The notes beneath the pieces were generated by a model that ran no database searches, had not been told where the DNA came from, and saw only the letters and a list, made by a program, of their open reading frames with translations. A stretch of DNA of 44,788 bases. Origin: Chitinophaga pinensis. GTDB lineage: Bacteria > Bacteroidota > Bacteroidia > UKL13-3. This document shows positions 33,446 through 42,961 of the stretch, piece by piece. The first letter of the stretch is position 1. Each line of letters begins with the position of its first letter. The DNA lies in NCBI GenBank assembly GCA_945861965.1, contig CAMAWM010000016.1:1-44788 (forward strand). The letters are read 5' to 3'. The position numbers were made by a program, and so were the translations under genes.

Positions 33446-36400
33446 ATGAAACCAAACGCTGCGCTTTTATTTGTTGCGACACTATTGACATCAATTTGTA
33501 GCGCTCAAGTTGTTGATAATTTTGACGATGACGATTTCGGCAACAACCCAACATGGATTGGAGACGACAGTCTTTTTCAAATCAATACAAACAAGCAACT
33601 TCAAAGCAAAGGAACGGCAGGAACACCCAAAGACATTTCACTTGCAACAGCATCGCAAAACATAAAAAACTGCGAATGGAGATTTTGGATACGATTTAAT
33701 TTTAGTCCAAGCACACAAAATTTTTGTTGGTATTATTTAACATCAAACGCGTCTAATTTAAAGGGAAATTTAAATGGATATTACATACAATTTGGCGGTA
33801 GCGCAGGAAGTACAGATACAATAAGTTTAAACAAACAATCTGGAATTACGCGAACGATTATTGTTGCCGGAAGACCAGGAACGATATCTAAAACAAATAA
33901 CGTTGTTGAAATAAAAGTAACGCGAGACAGCATTGGAAATTGGGAACTTTTTTCGGATACATCGGCAAATGAAAATTATATTTTAGAAGGAAAAGGATTT
34001 GATTCAACTTTCAAAACATCTGACTACTCGGGCATTTTTGCGCGATTTACATCAAGCAATGTCAGCAACTTTTATTTTGACAATTTGCGAATTGGCGCAG
34101 CAATAACAGATACATTGCCTCCCGTTTTGTTTTCTCATTTTTTGTTAAACGACAGCAGTGTTCAATTAAATTTTAATGAAAAACTTGAAACAACATCGGC
34201 ACAAAACAAGCTAAATTTTTTGCTCGATAGCGTGGAAGAAAATCCGATTTCCGCAACCGTTTCGTTAGACGAAAAGAGTGTTGTATTAACTTTTTCTCGC
34301 GCATTTGTTTCGCCTAAAAATTATTTTCTAATTTGCAAAAACATAAAAGATAAAGCAGGTAATACACAAACACAAAACGCAATAAATTTTTTATTTTTTC
34401 TTCCACAAAAAGACGATATACTAATAAACGAATTGATGCCAGACCCAACCCCAACAAGCGGTTTGCCCGATGCCGAATTTGTAGAATTGTTTAATCGATC
34501 AAAATATCCGATTGATTTAACGGGATGGAAAATTGACGATGGCAACACAACAGGCACGCTAAGTAAAATACTTTTAAAACCCGATTCGTTTTTGATTTTG
34601 TGTAGCGCGACCAATGAAATTTTATTTAAATCGTACGGAACAACATTGCCCATAATTTCTTTTCCCGGCTTAAACAACGATGGAGAAAATTTAACATTAA
34701 CCGACAACAAAAATAATATTGTAAATAGGATTCGATATGATTTGAGTTGGTACAAATCAACGTCAAAACAAGAGGGAGGATTTAGTCTGGAATTAATTAA
34801 TCCGTATGTGCTTTGTAAGGAAAGCGACAACTGGATAGGAAGCGAATCGCCCATTGGAGGAACGCCCGGAAAACAAAATTTTTATACACAACTTTTTACC
34901 GATACGATAAAGCCCAAAATAAAAAGTTTTGATTATACAAACAGCACTCAATTGCGTTTGGTTTTTAACGAAAAAATGGATTCCGTTTCTGTTTTGAATT
35001 CTATCGTTTCAATTACAAACAATACAATTATTAATAAAACAAGTATCGGAAAAATAGCCGATACCTTACTGTTTAATCTTGCTTTGCCGCTAATTGAAAA
35101 CCAATTGTACACGCTAACGCTAAACGCTGCAAGCGATTGTTCGGGCAATACAATTGAGGCAAATACACAAAAGACATTTACATTTATTCCAATTGCCGAA
35201 GCAAAGCAAAACGATGTTATCATCACCGAAGTGTTTCCAAATCCAAAAGCATTTTCGGCATTGCCAGAAGCGGAATATTTAGAATTATTTAATCGATCGA
35301 AAAATATTGTTGAACTGAAAAATTGGACACTTAAAAACGGAAGCAACCTTGGAATTTTTGGCGATATAAAAATTTATCCCGACAGCCATTTAATACTTTG
35401 TGACGACAGCAAATTAATTTTATTCGCTGCGTATTCAAATGCTTTTTCATTACAAAATTTTCCTGCGCTTAGCAACGATGACGATTTGGTTTTGATAGAT
35501 AAAAACGGTTTTGTAATTCATCAATTGCAGTACAAAAACACTTGGTACAACGACAATGTGAAAGCCGCATCCGCTTACAGTTTGGAAATGATAGACACCC
35601 GAAACCCCTGCGGGCAAAGCGAAAATTGGAGTGCAAGCAATTCAAACCTTGGCGGAACGCCAGGAAAAACAAATTCAATAAAAGGATTATCAAAAGACAA
35701 TAAAAAAGCACAACTGATAAGAATTTATCCGACTACAAACCAAACATTGGATTTGTTTTTTGACGAAACATTAGACAGCTTGACATCGTGCAAGGGCAAA
35801 AATTTTATAACCGAACCCGCAATCCTTGGCGCAACAAAATTTAATTTTAAAAACGATGCGCTAACACAAATGGAATTAATTTTTTCAGATAGTTTTAAAG
35901 CAAATCAATCGTATAAAATTAGAGTGGATAGCGTTTATGATTGTGCAAATAATTTGATAGACGACAACAATATATTTTCGTTTGCGCTAACAAAACAGGC
36001 CGACACGAGCGATGTTGTAATTAACGAAATACTTTTTAATCCGCGAACAGGCGGGATTGATTTTGTAGAAATTTATAACAAAAAGAATGAATTCATTGAC
36101 TTGAAAAATCTTTTCATCGCCAATAGAGATGCAAGCGGAATGATAGACAATTTTTATCCTATTGCCGATTCGGGCTACATGCTTTTGCCAAATGAATATT
36201 ATGCAATCACATCCGACAAAAAGATTTTGGAGCAGCAGTATTTTGTAAGAAATCCAAAACAAATTATAGAAACAAATGCATTTCCGTCTTTTAATGATGA
36301 CGAAGGAAGTGCGCTAATTTTTAGTAAGCCCTCCCGCATTTATGACGAGTTGTTGTACGATGAAAAAATGCATTTTCCTTTGCTTGATATGAAGGATGGT

Positions 36401-36847
36401 GTTAGCTTGGAGCGCATTGATTTTAATCGCCCAACAAGTGACAGAAGCAATTGGACTTCTGCTTCTCAAACATCAGGATTTGCAACACCAACTTGCAGAA
36501 ATTCGCAGTTTTTGAGAAGCGAAAAAAGTGTAGATGTGTTAACGATTCACCCTGAAATATTTAGTCCGGATGGAGATGGATATAACGACATTGTAAATTT
36601 TAATTACCGATTGGAAGAGGGTGAAAACATTGGCAAATTAATTGTTTTTAACAGCAAAGGATTCATCATAAAACAACTTATGAATAACATGCTACTTGGA
36701 ACCGAAGGAACAATAAGCTGGAACGGATTAAGCGATAAAAACGAACAGCTACCCATCGGAATTTATATAGTTTATTTTGAAGTGTTCAATAAAAATGGAG
36801 ACATAAAAAGCTATAAGAAAACACTTGTTTTGGCCAGCAAAATTTAA
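33446..36847 (+). CDS. Large secreted protein with three lamin-tail domains and a T9SS-type C-terminus
   Basis: A 1133-residue exported protein. The frame is open to 33338, but the ATG at 33446 starts the signal peptide (KPNAALLFVATLLTSICSAQ) and follows a clear promoter. Repeats of the LTD type occur at about residues 322-440 (INELMPDPTPTSGLPDAEFV), 580-700 (ITEVFPNPKAFSALPEAEYL) and 850-970 (INEILFNPRTGGIDFVEIYN), with Ig-like linkers (NEKL...; TLPPV). The C-terminus has HPEIFSPDGDGYNDIVNFNY and SWNGLSDKNEQLPIGIYIVYF, a gliding/FlgD-type domain that directs type IX export. Such proteins are often nuclease- or adhesion-linked. Ligand unknown. Confidence 0.85.
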   Translation: MKPNAALLFVATLLTSICSAQVVDNFDDDDFGNNPTWIGDDSLFQINTNKQLQSKGTAGTPKDISLATASQNIKNCEWRFWIRFNFSPSTQNFCWYYLTSNASNLKGNLNGYYIQFGGSAGSTDTISLNKQSGITRTIIVAGRPGTISKTNNVVEIKVTRDSIGNWELFSDTSANENYILEGKGFDSTFKTSDYSGIFARFTSSNVSNFYFDNLRIGAAITDTLPPVLFSHFLLNDSSVQLNFNEKLETTSAQNKLNFLLDSVEENPISATVSLDEKSVVLTFSRAFVSPKNYFLICKNIKDKAGNTQTQNAINFLFFLPQKDDILINELMPDPTPTSGLPDAEFVELFNRSKYPIDLTGWKIDDGNTTGTLSKILLKPDSFLILCSATNEILFKSYGTTLPIISFPGLNNDGENLTLTDNKNNIVNRIRYDLSWYKSTSKQEGGFSLELINPYVLCKESDNWIGSESPIGGTPGKQNFYTQLFTDTIKPKIKSFDYTNSTQLRLVFNEKMDSVSVLNSIVSITNNTIINKTSIGKIADTLLFNLALPLIENQLYTLTLNAASDCSGNTIEANTQKTFTFIPIAEAKQNDVIITEVFPNPKAFSALPEAEYLELFNRSKNIVELKNWTLKNGSNLGIFGDIKIYPDSHLILCDDSKLILFAAYSNAFSLQNFPALSNDDDLVLIDKNGFVIHQLQYKNTWYNDNVKAASAYSLEMIDTRNPCGQSENWSASNSNLGGTPGKTNSIKGLSKDNKKAQLIRIYPTTNQTLDLFFDETLDSLTSCKGKNFITEPAILGATKFNFKNDALTQMELIFSDSFKANQSYKIRVDSVYDCANNLIDDNNIFSFALTKQADTSDVVINEILFNPRTGGIDFVEIYNKKNEFIDLKNLFIANRDASGMIDNFYPIADSGYMLLPNEYYAITSDKKILEQQYFVRNPKQIIETNAFPSFNDDEGSALIFSKPSRIYDELLYDEKMHFPLLDMKDGVSLERIDFNRPTSDRSNWTSASQTSGFATPTCRNSQFLRSEKSVDVLTIHPEIFSPDGDGYNDIVNFNYRLEEGENIGKLIVFNSKGFIIKQLMNNMLLGTEGTISWNGLSDKNEQLPIGIYIVYFEVFNKNGDIKSYKKTLVLASKI

Positions 36848-36851
36848 AAGT

Positions 36852-37853
36852 TTAATTTAAGGAAACTTCGTTTGCAAAAGTATAATGATGTTGAATTTCA
36901 TTTAAGGTTTCCAACACTTCAACAAATGAATTTTGTGTAACTAATTTGCTGCGAAACTCTTTAAAGTTTTCAATGTTTTTGAAATACTGACTATAGTGTC
37001 TTCTCATTTCGAACAGGCCAACAATTTCGCCTTTCCATTCAACAGATTTTTGTAAATGAATTCTACAAACCTCAACACGCTCAGCAATTGTTGGCGGCTG
37101 CAACAATTCACCCGTTTTCACAAAATGTTTTATTTCGTTAAAAATCCAAGGATAACCAATTGCTGCTCGACCAATCATAACGCCATCTACACCAAATTTA
37201 TTTTTGTATTCAAGCGTTTTTTGTGGACTGTCAATATCTCCATTTCCGAAAATAGGAATTTGAATTCTGGAATTGTTTTTAACATCAGCAATTAATGTCC
37301 AGTCTGCCTCGCCTTTGTAAAGTTGTGAGCGCGTACGGCCATGAATACTTAATGCTTTTATGCCCACATCTTGCAGACGTTCTGCAACTTCTAAAATGTT
37401 TTTATTGTTATCGTCCCAACCAAGACGCGTTTTTACCGTTACAGGCAAATGTGTTGATTTTACAACCGCTTCGGTTAATCTAACCATCAGTGAAATATCT
37501 TTTAATACCGCAGCGCCCGCGCCTTTACAAACAACTTTTTTAACTGGACAACCAAAATTGATATCTACCAAATCTGGATTTACCGCTGCAACTATTTCTG
37601 TTGCTTGTGCCATTGCTTCTTCGTCACCACCAAAAATCTGTATACCAATTGGCCGTTCGTAATCAAAAACATCTAATTTTTTTTTGCTTTTCATTGCATC
37701 GCGAATCAACCCTTCGGATGAAATAAACTCAGTAAACATTAAATCTGCACCGTATTGTTTGCAAACCGCACGAAAAGGCGGATCGCTTACATCTTCCATG
37801 GGCGCAAGTAAAAGAGGGAATTCGCCTAATGATATATTGCCGATTTTTATCAA
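36852..37853 (-). CDS. dusB: tRNA-dihydrouridine synthase (DusB family, TTG start)
   Basis: A 333-residue FMN enzyme that reduces uridine in the tRNA D-loop. Hallmarks: FPLLLAPMEDVSDPPFRAVC near 12-31, INFGCPVKKVVCKGAGAA (catalytic cysteine in the CPVKKV context near 99-105), KTRLGWDD, HGRTRSQLYKGEADW, and GNGDIDSPQ. TTG at 37853 supplies the standard family start (IKIGNISLGEFP). It converges with the large secreted gene, 4 bp from its stop, and lies 22 bp downstream of the CBS-domain gene. Confidence 0.94.
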   Translation of the reverse strand: MIKIGNISLGEFPLLLAPMEDVSDPPFRAVCKQYGADLMFTEFISSEGLIRDAMKSKKKLDVFDYERPIGIQIFGGDEEAMAQATEIVAAVNPDLVDINFGCPVKKVVCKGAGAAVLKDISLMVRLTEAVVKSTHLPVTVKTRLGWDDNNKNILEVAERLQDVGIKALSIHGRTRSQLYKGEADWTLIADVKNNSRIQIPIFGNGDIDSPQKTLEYKNKFGVDGVMIGRAAIGYPWIFNEIKHFVKTGELLQPPTIAERVEVCRIHLQKSVEWKGEIVGLFEMRRHYSQYFKNIENFKEFRSKLVTQNSFVEVLETLNEIQHHYTFANEVSLN

Positions 37854-37875
37854 TGAAAAACAGATTTTATTTGGA

Positions 37876-38532
37876 TTAGGTATTCAGATATTTCAACAAC
37901 CAATTGTAGCGCGATTTAAAATTATGCGATTCGTCTTCGGTTTGAGTGGCATAAACGATAGTATAATTAAATCGCTCAAATGTGGCAATGATGGATTTTA
38001 AATCGCTTACATTGTATTTTAAAGATACATGTACTAGTTGATTATTGTTTTCAACTTGCTCCACATGAACATAAATTATTTTTGCATTGTTTGCTTCGCT
38101 AATTCGTGCAATTTCGGCCAATGAATAATTATGCGATTTGATTTCCAATACTACAATTCCACCGTCTTGTTTCAGACTACTATTGTTGTAAATAATTGTA
38201 GCCAGCTCTCTGGTTAAAATAATTCCTCTGAAAACATTTTCGTCATCAACTACTGCAATACTTGTGAGTTGAAAATCGTGTAGTTTTTTCAAAACATCAA
38301 ACAAATGCATGTGCTCATTTACGAAACATTCTGAGGTGTTTATTTGGTCATTGATTTTCTTTTTCTCGTCATCGGGAAGTGTTTTTTCTGAAACAAAACC
38401 AATTACTTTTCCATTGTCAACAACGGGCAAATGTTTTATTTGCCAATCGTTCATAAAGATTAATGCAGCCGCGCAAGTGTCCGTTTTTTTAAGCGGGAAA
38501 ACTTCGTTTGATATCAACTGAAATGCGAGCAT
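37876..38532 (-). CDS. CBS-domain pair protein
   Basis: A 218-residue cytosolic protein. Two CBS motifs fill residues about 1-130 (DWQIKHLPVVDNGKVIGFVS and DFQLTSIAVVDDENVFRGII), the adenosyl-nucleotide-binding Bateman module. The C-terminal 80 residues look like an ACT-type ligand-binding fold (GGIVVLEIKSHNYSLAEIARI). The regulated partner is unknown. Bacteroidota carry this gene near pdxJ/alpha-beta hydrolase genes; here an alpha/beta hydrolase precedes it by 5 bp, consistent with one operon. Confidence 0.83.
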   Translation of the reverse strand: MLAFQLISNEVFPLKKTDTCAAALIFMNDWQIKHLPVVDNGKVIGFVSEKTLPDDEKKKINDQINTSECFVNEHMHLFDVLKKLHDFQLTSIAVVDDENVFRGIILTRELATIIYNNSSLKQDGGIVVLEIKSHNYSLAEIARISEANNAKIIYVHVEQVENNNQLVHVSLKYNVSDLKSIIATFERFNYTIVYATQTEDESHNFKSRYNWLLKYLNT

Positions 38533-38537
38533 ATTTG

Positions 38538-39302
38538 TTAAATGTTAAATAATTTTTGAAAAAACTTTTCTGCAATTTCATTAAATTCTTTTGGTCGTTC
38601 CATCATAGGCGCATGGCCGCATTTGTCTAATATATGCAATTCTGAATTTATCATTAGTTGATGAAATTCTTCTGCAACATTTGGAGGCGTTATGATGTCT
38701 TGTTTTCCCCAAATCAAACAAGTTGGCAAAGTAAATTGCGGAAGATCTTTTTTCATGTTATGCCGTATGGCCGATTTTGCCATTCTAATCAATCGCAACA
38801 GTTGCATTCGATCTTGCAAAGAATCGTAAACCTCATCTACCAATTCGTCCGTTGCCATTTGTGGATCATAAAACGTAACACCAATTCTGCCCTTCAAATA
38901 TATTTTATCGCTTTTTCGCGGATACGATTCGCCCAAAGCGTTCTCGTACAAACCACTGCTTCCAGTTAATAGCAAAGAGCGAATTTTTTCGGGATGTTTT
39001 TTTAAATAAACCAATGCAACGTGTCCGCCAAGCGAATTGCCAAGCAAGTTTATTCTGCGTAGTTTTTTGTATTCAATAAAATCGTTTATGAAATTTGCCA
39101 AACCATCAACGCTTAATTTTAAAATATTCATCTCAAAAATCGGCATAAGCGGAATTAAAACTCTGTGGCTTTTAGAAAAATGTACCAGCACGTCTTTCCA
39201 GTTACTAAGCGCACCAAACAATCCGTGCAACAAAAGCAATGGTTCTCCTTTGCCTTCGTCAATATATTTGAAACCGTCTTCGTGTTTTAAATTAAATTCC
39301 AT
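38538..39302 (-). CDS. Alpha/beta hydrolase
   Basis: A 254-residue serine hydrolase fold protein. The oxyanion segment LLLLHGLFGALSNW is near 22-35, the nucleophile elbow GNSLGG near 87-92 contains the catalytic serine, IWGKQDIITPP holds the acid, and CGHAPMMERP the histidine. Length and order fit small esterase/MhpC-like enzymes. Substrate unknown. It is transcribed ahead of the CBS and dusB genes, and follows the amidotransferase gene by about 19 bp. Confidence 0.88.
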   Translation of the reverse strand: MEFNLKHEDGFKYIDEGKGEPLLLLHGLFGALSNWKDVLVHFSKSHRVLIPLMPIFEMNILKLSVDGLANFINDFIEYKKLRRINLLGNSLGGHVALVYLKKHPEKIRSLLLTGSSGLYENALGESYPRKSDKIYLKGRIGVTFYDPQMATDELVDEVYDSLQDRMQLLRLIRMAKSAIRHNMKKDLPQFTLPTCLIWGKQDIITPPNVAEEFHQLMINSELHILDKCGHAPMMERPKEFNEIAEKFFQKLFNI

Positions 39303-39321
39303 GCAGCAAATATATCAAATG

Positions 39322-39900
39322 TTACGTTTTTATGTATTGTTTTGATAGAGTAATAAAGTTAGAGATTATTTGCAATCCAGATTCAGTTTGGCAACTTTCA
39401 GGATGAAATTGCAATCCGAACAAAGGCAATATTTCATGTTGGATAGCCATAATTTCATTTCGACAGAATGCGATAGGCAACAAACAAGAAGGCAAATCTT
39501 GTAATATTAAAGAATGATAACGAGTGGCATGAAATGGGTTTGAAACAGTTGAAAATAGGGTAGAATCTGTATGTTCAATTAAATCTACTTTGCCATGACG
39601 AGGAATTTTTGCTTTAAGCAATTTTGCGCCAAAAAATTCTCCTAAAGCTTGATGACCCAAACAAACTCCAAGTATTGGCTTGCTCAAATAAAACAAGTCA
39701 ATACATTTTAACAACAATCCTGCGTTTTGTGGTTTTTGTGGTCCGGGAGAAATAACAAGTGCATCAAATTCCAATTGCAAAAAATCCTTTTCATTGAGCT
39801 CGTCATTTCGATAAACAAAACAACTAACACCGGATTGCTCAATATAATCTTTGAGCATGTATGTAAACGAGTCGTAATTATCGAGCAATAGAATTTTCAA
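39322..39900 (-). CDS. Glutamine amidotransferase, PabA/TrpG type (TTG start)
   Basis: A 192-residue class I amidotransferase that feeds ammonia to an aminodeoxychorismate or anthranilate synthase. Signatures: LLLDNYDSFTY at the start, ISPGPQKPQNAG near 50-61, GVCLGHQALGEFFG with the catalytic cysteine near residue 79, and LQFHPES with histidine near 169. TTG at 39900 overlaps the stop of the glycosyltransferase gene (TTGA) and gives the exact family start. No pabB/trpE is nearby in the window, so the partner cannot be settled. Confidence 0.9.
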   Translation of the reverse strand: MKILLLDNYDSFTYMLKDYIEQSGVSCFVYRNDELNEKDFLQLEFDALVISPGPQKPQNAGLLLKCIDLFYLSKPILGVCLGHQALGEFFGAKLLKAKIPRHGKVDLIEHTDSTLFSTVSNPFHATRYHSLILQDLPSCLLPIAFCRNEIMAIQHEILPLFGLQFHPESCQTESGLQIISNFITLSKQYIKT

Positions 39901-41072
39901 ACCGAAGTATAAAATTTTTTAATGTTTGCAATCACTTTATCAGCACTAATTTCATTGATTTTTGAATTGGAGTTATAACGAGTTAAATGCGAAATGCTCG
40001 CTTTGTTATTTTCAAAAAACGTATCAAAACTATCGGGATAAACGTAAGATAAATTCTTTGGACTATTTGGATAAGGCGCAAATCGTCCATAATGTCTTCC
40101 CATTAAAAGACAAAGGGTTTGCGTTCCGCTACAAGCTGCTATATGGAAGGCGCTAGAATCGTTTGTAAGCAACAAATTTGCATTTTGAATAAGTGCAATT
40201 AATTCCATCAAATCTGTTTTGCCACACAAGTTTTCGAATGGAATATCTTCATTTAATTCAGAAATAATTTCATCAGCAAGTTTTTGATCTTCGGAGGATC
40301 CGCAAATTTTTATTTCAAAACCATAATTTGTAAAAATAAAATTGGCGACAAGGGCAAAGTTTTTAGGATCCCATTGTTTTATTTTTTCTCCAGCTCCAGG
40401 AAAAAATATAGCATATTTTTTTTCTATTAACGAATTAGAAATTTTTGGAAGTGAAGGAATTGGAAGCGAGATTTTCTCTTTCAAAAAAAGTTCAAAAAAC
40501 AATTTGTTTCGATCAAATTCAAAAATCAAATCCTCGCCTTCTGAATACAATTTGGTATAAAAAAAATCGGATAGCCAAGTAAACAATTTTATGTCGTTTG
40601 CATTGTCGCCACGATGAGCAATAATTTGTTTTGCTGCCGATGCTTTTGCCAAGGAGTCGCTAATCAAAAACTCGCGCGAGTAGCCTGGCTGCAATGTAAT
40701 TTCGGCCTTGAGTGAATTTATTTTTTGGAAAATTGATTTTCTATAATTCGTATTTTTGGAAAGCAGTTTTCGATCAATCCAGACAAACTCATCGACAAAT
40801 GTTTTGTCCAAGTTTTCGGCAATATTTTTGAAAGCCGCGTTTCCACAAAAAACTAGTTTGTAATTTTTGTATTCTAGATTGTTTCGCAACACTTCTAAAA
40901 AATTGCGAAACAAAATATAATCGCCAATAGCATCGGTTTTAATTACCAGAATTATCTTTTCGAAGGATGTATTTTTTTTATAAAAAAAACGATCCGCAAA
41001 AAAACATTTCAGACATTGCCAATTGTGTCTAATCCGCAAGATGCGTTTGATGCTTGAAAAACAAATACCCAT
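39897..41072 (-). CDS. Glycosyltransferase family 9 (heptosyltransferase-like)
   Basis: A 391-residue GT-B glycosyltransferase. The N-terminal strand IILVIKTDAIGDYILFRNFL is the usual ADP-heptose acceptor-side motif, and the C-terminal domain has FFPGAGEKIKQWDPKNFA and LLTNDSSAFHIAACSGTQTLCL, a hallmark of GT9 nucleotide-sugar binding. It likely adds a core-LPS or similar sugar on the cytosolic face. It starts at an ATG (41072) and diverges from the cluster at 41139; the 66-bp gap holds no clear promoter. It couples to the amidotransferase by TTGA overlap. Confidence 0.85.
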   Translation of the reverse strand: MGICFSSIKRILRIRHNWQCLKCFFADRFFYKKNTSFEKIILVIKTDAIGDYILFRNFLEVLRNNLEYKNYKLVFCGNAAFKNIAENLDKTFVDEFVWIDRKLLSKNTNYRKSIFQKINSLKAEITLQPGYSREFLISDSLAKASAAKQIIAHRGDNANDIKLFTWLSDFFYTKLYSEGEDLIFEFDRNKLFFELFLKEKISLPIPSLPKISNSLIEKKYAIFFPGAGEKIKQWDPKNFALVANFIFTNYGFEIKICGSSEDQKLADEIISELNEDIPFENLCGKTDLMELIALIQNANLLLTNDSSAFHIAACSGTQTLCLLMGRHYGRFAPYPNSPKNLSYVYPDSFDTFFENNKASISHLTRYNSNSKINEISADKVIANIKKFYTSV

Positions 41073-41138
41073 ATTCTATTTCAAAAATAGTTGAATTTTT
41101 CAGATAGCGTTTATTTTTAGTAAACTCGCGGTATAAAT

Positions 41139-42047
41139 ATGCAGTTGCAAACGCCCGTTTTGTTTTTAATTTTTAATCGCCCCGACACTACAAATCGGGT
41201 GTTTGATGAGTTACGCAAAGCGCAACCCGCAAAACTTTATGTAGCTGCAGACGGAGCGAGAAAAGACAAAAATGGCGAAGAGCAGCTTTGTACAAATACA
41301 AGAGAAATACTGAATAAAGTAGATTGGAAATGCGATGTTAAAACACTTTTTCGCAGCGAAAATTTAGGATGCAAAATAGCGGTGAGCTCAGCCATTGATT
41401 GGTTTTTTGAAAACGAAGAACAAGGAATAATATTAGAAGACGATTGTTTGCCAAACCCAAGTTTTTTTAGGTTTTGTACAAAACTATTAGACCATTTCAG
41501 GCATGACGAAAAGGTGATGCACATTGGCGGAACAAATTTTCAGAACGGAAAGCAAAGAGGTGATGGAACGTATTATTTTTCAAAATACAACCACATTTGG
41601 GGATGGGCAACATGGAAAAGAGCTTGGAAACAGTACGATGTTGCAATGAAACAATTTCCAGATTTTGTAAAAAACAAAAAAACTGAAACAATATTTGACA
41701 CACAAAAAGAGATTAAATATTGGAACAAAATATTTCAAAGCGTGTACGATGGCAAAGTAAATACTTGGGATTACCAATGGACATTTGCCATATGGAATCA
41801 AAATGCTTTGGCCGTTGTGCCCAATAAAAACCTAGTTTCAAACATTGGATTTAGCGATGAAGCCACGCACACAAGCAGCCATTCGCCTTTGGCCAATCTG
41901 CCAAGCGAAGAAATTGCAGAAATAACGCATCCCGGTTTTATATTGCAAAACAAAGAAGCCGATAAATTTACGCTCAATGTGTTTTATCCTTCGTTGATTT
42001 CATACGCTAAGCAAAGGGCATTAAAATTTATTAAAAAACAGATTTGA
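41139..42047 (+). CDS. GT-A glycosyltransferase-like protein
   Basis: A 302-residue protein of the nucleotide-diphospho-sugar transferase fold. It begins LQTPVLFLIFNRPDTTNRVF, has a canonical acidic metal site GIILEDDCLPNPSFF near 95-109, and WGWATWKRAWKQYD near 149-162, which is frequent in Bacteroidota surface-polysaccharide enzymes. The sugar specificity is unknown. It is the first gene of a tightly overlapping + strand cluster with three FkbM-like proteins, implying modified glycans. Its stop overlaps the next start as TTGA. Confidence 0.82.
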   Translation: MQLQTPVLFLIFNRPDTTNRVFDELRKAQPAKLYVAADGARKDKNGEEQLCTNTREILNKVDWKCDVKTLFRSENLGCKIAVSSAIDWFFENEEQGIILEDDCLPNPSFFRFCTKLLDHFRHDEKVMHIGGTNFQNGKQRGDGTYYFSKYNHIWGWATWKRAWKQYDVAMKQFPDFVKNKKTETIFDTQKEIKYWNKIFQSVYDGKVNTWDYQWTFAIWNQNALAVVPNKNLVSNIGFSDEATHTSSHSPLANLPSEEIAEITHPGFILQNKEADKFTLNVFYPSLISYAKQRALKFIKKQI

Positions 42048-42961
42048 AAAACTTTATAAAAAACATAACAGGAGCAAAAAAATTTGCTGATTACTTGCGC
42101 GAAGAAAACGACAAATCAAAAATATTGTCGGCTAAAAATTTGATTAATCACATCAAACAAATAAAAGTGCCGGCTAACATTCATGACGTTGAATTTTCGG
42201 TGTTTTCGCAATGGGGAGATGACGGAATAATACAATACTTAATCCATGCAATAAACATAGAAAACGAAACTTTTATTGAGTTTGGGGTTGGAAATTATTT
42301 AGAGGCAAACACCAGATTTTTGTTAATCAACAACAATTGGAAAGGATTGATTTTTGATGGCTCCGAAAAAAACATCCACTATGTTCAAAACGACTCCATT
42401 TATTGGAAATTTGATTTAACGGCAAAACCACTTTTTATTACAAAATCAAATATAAACGAAGCAATAAAAAGTGCAGGATTTGAAGGAAAAATTGGTTTGC
42501 TTCATATTGATATTGACGGAAACGATTATTGGATTTGGGAACACATACAGGTGGTTGATCCCGAAATTGTAATCATGGAATACAACAGTGTTTTTGGCAA
42601 CAAATCGGCAATCAGCGTTCCTTATAAAGACGATTTTTTTGTGAGCAACGAACACTACAGCAACTTGTTTTTTGGTGCATCGCTAAAAGCAATGATTCAT
42701 TTGGCCGATAAAAAAGGATATTCGTTTGTTGGCAGCAACAGTGCGGGCAACAATGCGTATTTTGTAAGAAACGACAAGATGAATTTTTTAAAATCAATGA
42801 GCGCAGAAGAAGGATATGTAAAATGCAAATTCAGACAAAACAGAAATGCCAATGCTGAATTTAGTTTTGAGCCCGACACAGAAAAAATAAATCAATGCGG
42901 AAGTTTAATGGTAGTGAATGTAGAAAACGGAGAATCGGCTTCGCTAAATAATTATTTGTAA
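42044..42961 (+). CDS. FkbM-like protein 1 (TTG start)
   Basis: A 305-residue protein distantly related to FkbM methyltransferases. FSQWGDDGIIQYLIHAI near 51-67 and FIEFGVGNYLEANTRFLL near 77-94 match the start of the SAM-binding fold in such proteins, and GLLHIDIDGNDYWIWEHI near 150-167 matches the conserved LLKIDIEG segment. It uses TTG at 42044 within the previous gene's stop, so it is translationally coupled. It probably O-methylates or otherwise acts on the glycan made by the cluster; substrate unknown. It shares one base with the next start. Confidence 0.72.
   Translation: MKNFIKNITGAKKFADYLREENDKSKILSAKNLINHIKQIKVPANIHDVEFSVFSQWGDDGIIQYLIHAINIENETFIEFGVGNYLEANTRFLLINNNWKGLIFDGSEKNIHYVQNDSIYWKFDLTAKPLFITKSNINEAIKSAGFEGKIGLLHIDIDGNDYWIWEHIQVVDPEIVIMEYNSVFGNKSAISVPYKDDFFVSNEHYSNLFFGASLKAMIHLADKKGYSFVGSNSAGNNAYFVRNDKMNFLKSMSAEEGYVKCKFRQNRNANAEFSFEPDTEKINQCGSLMVVNVENGESASLNNYL

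Noticed and set aside
34321-35346. Two minus-strand ORFs of 177 and 132 codons
   Set aside because: They lie inside the large secreted protein gene and have no recognisable domain.
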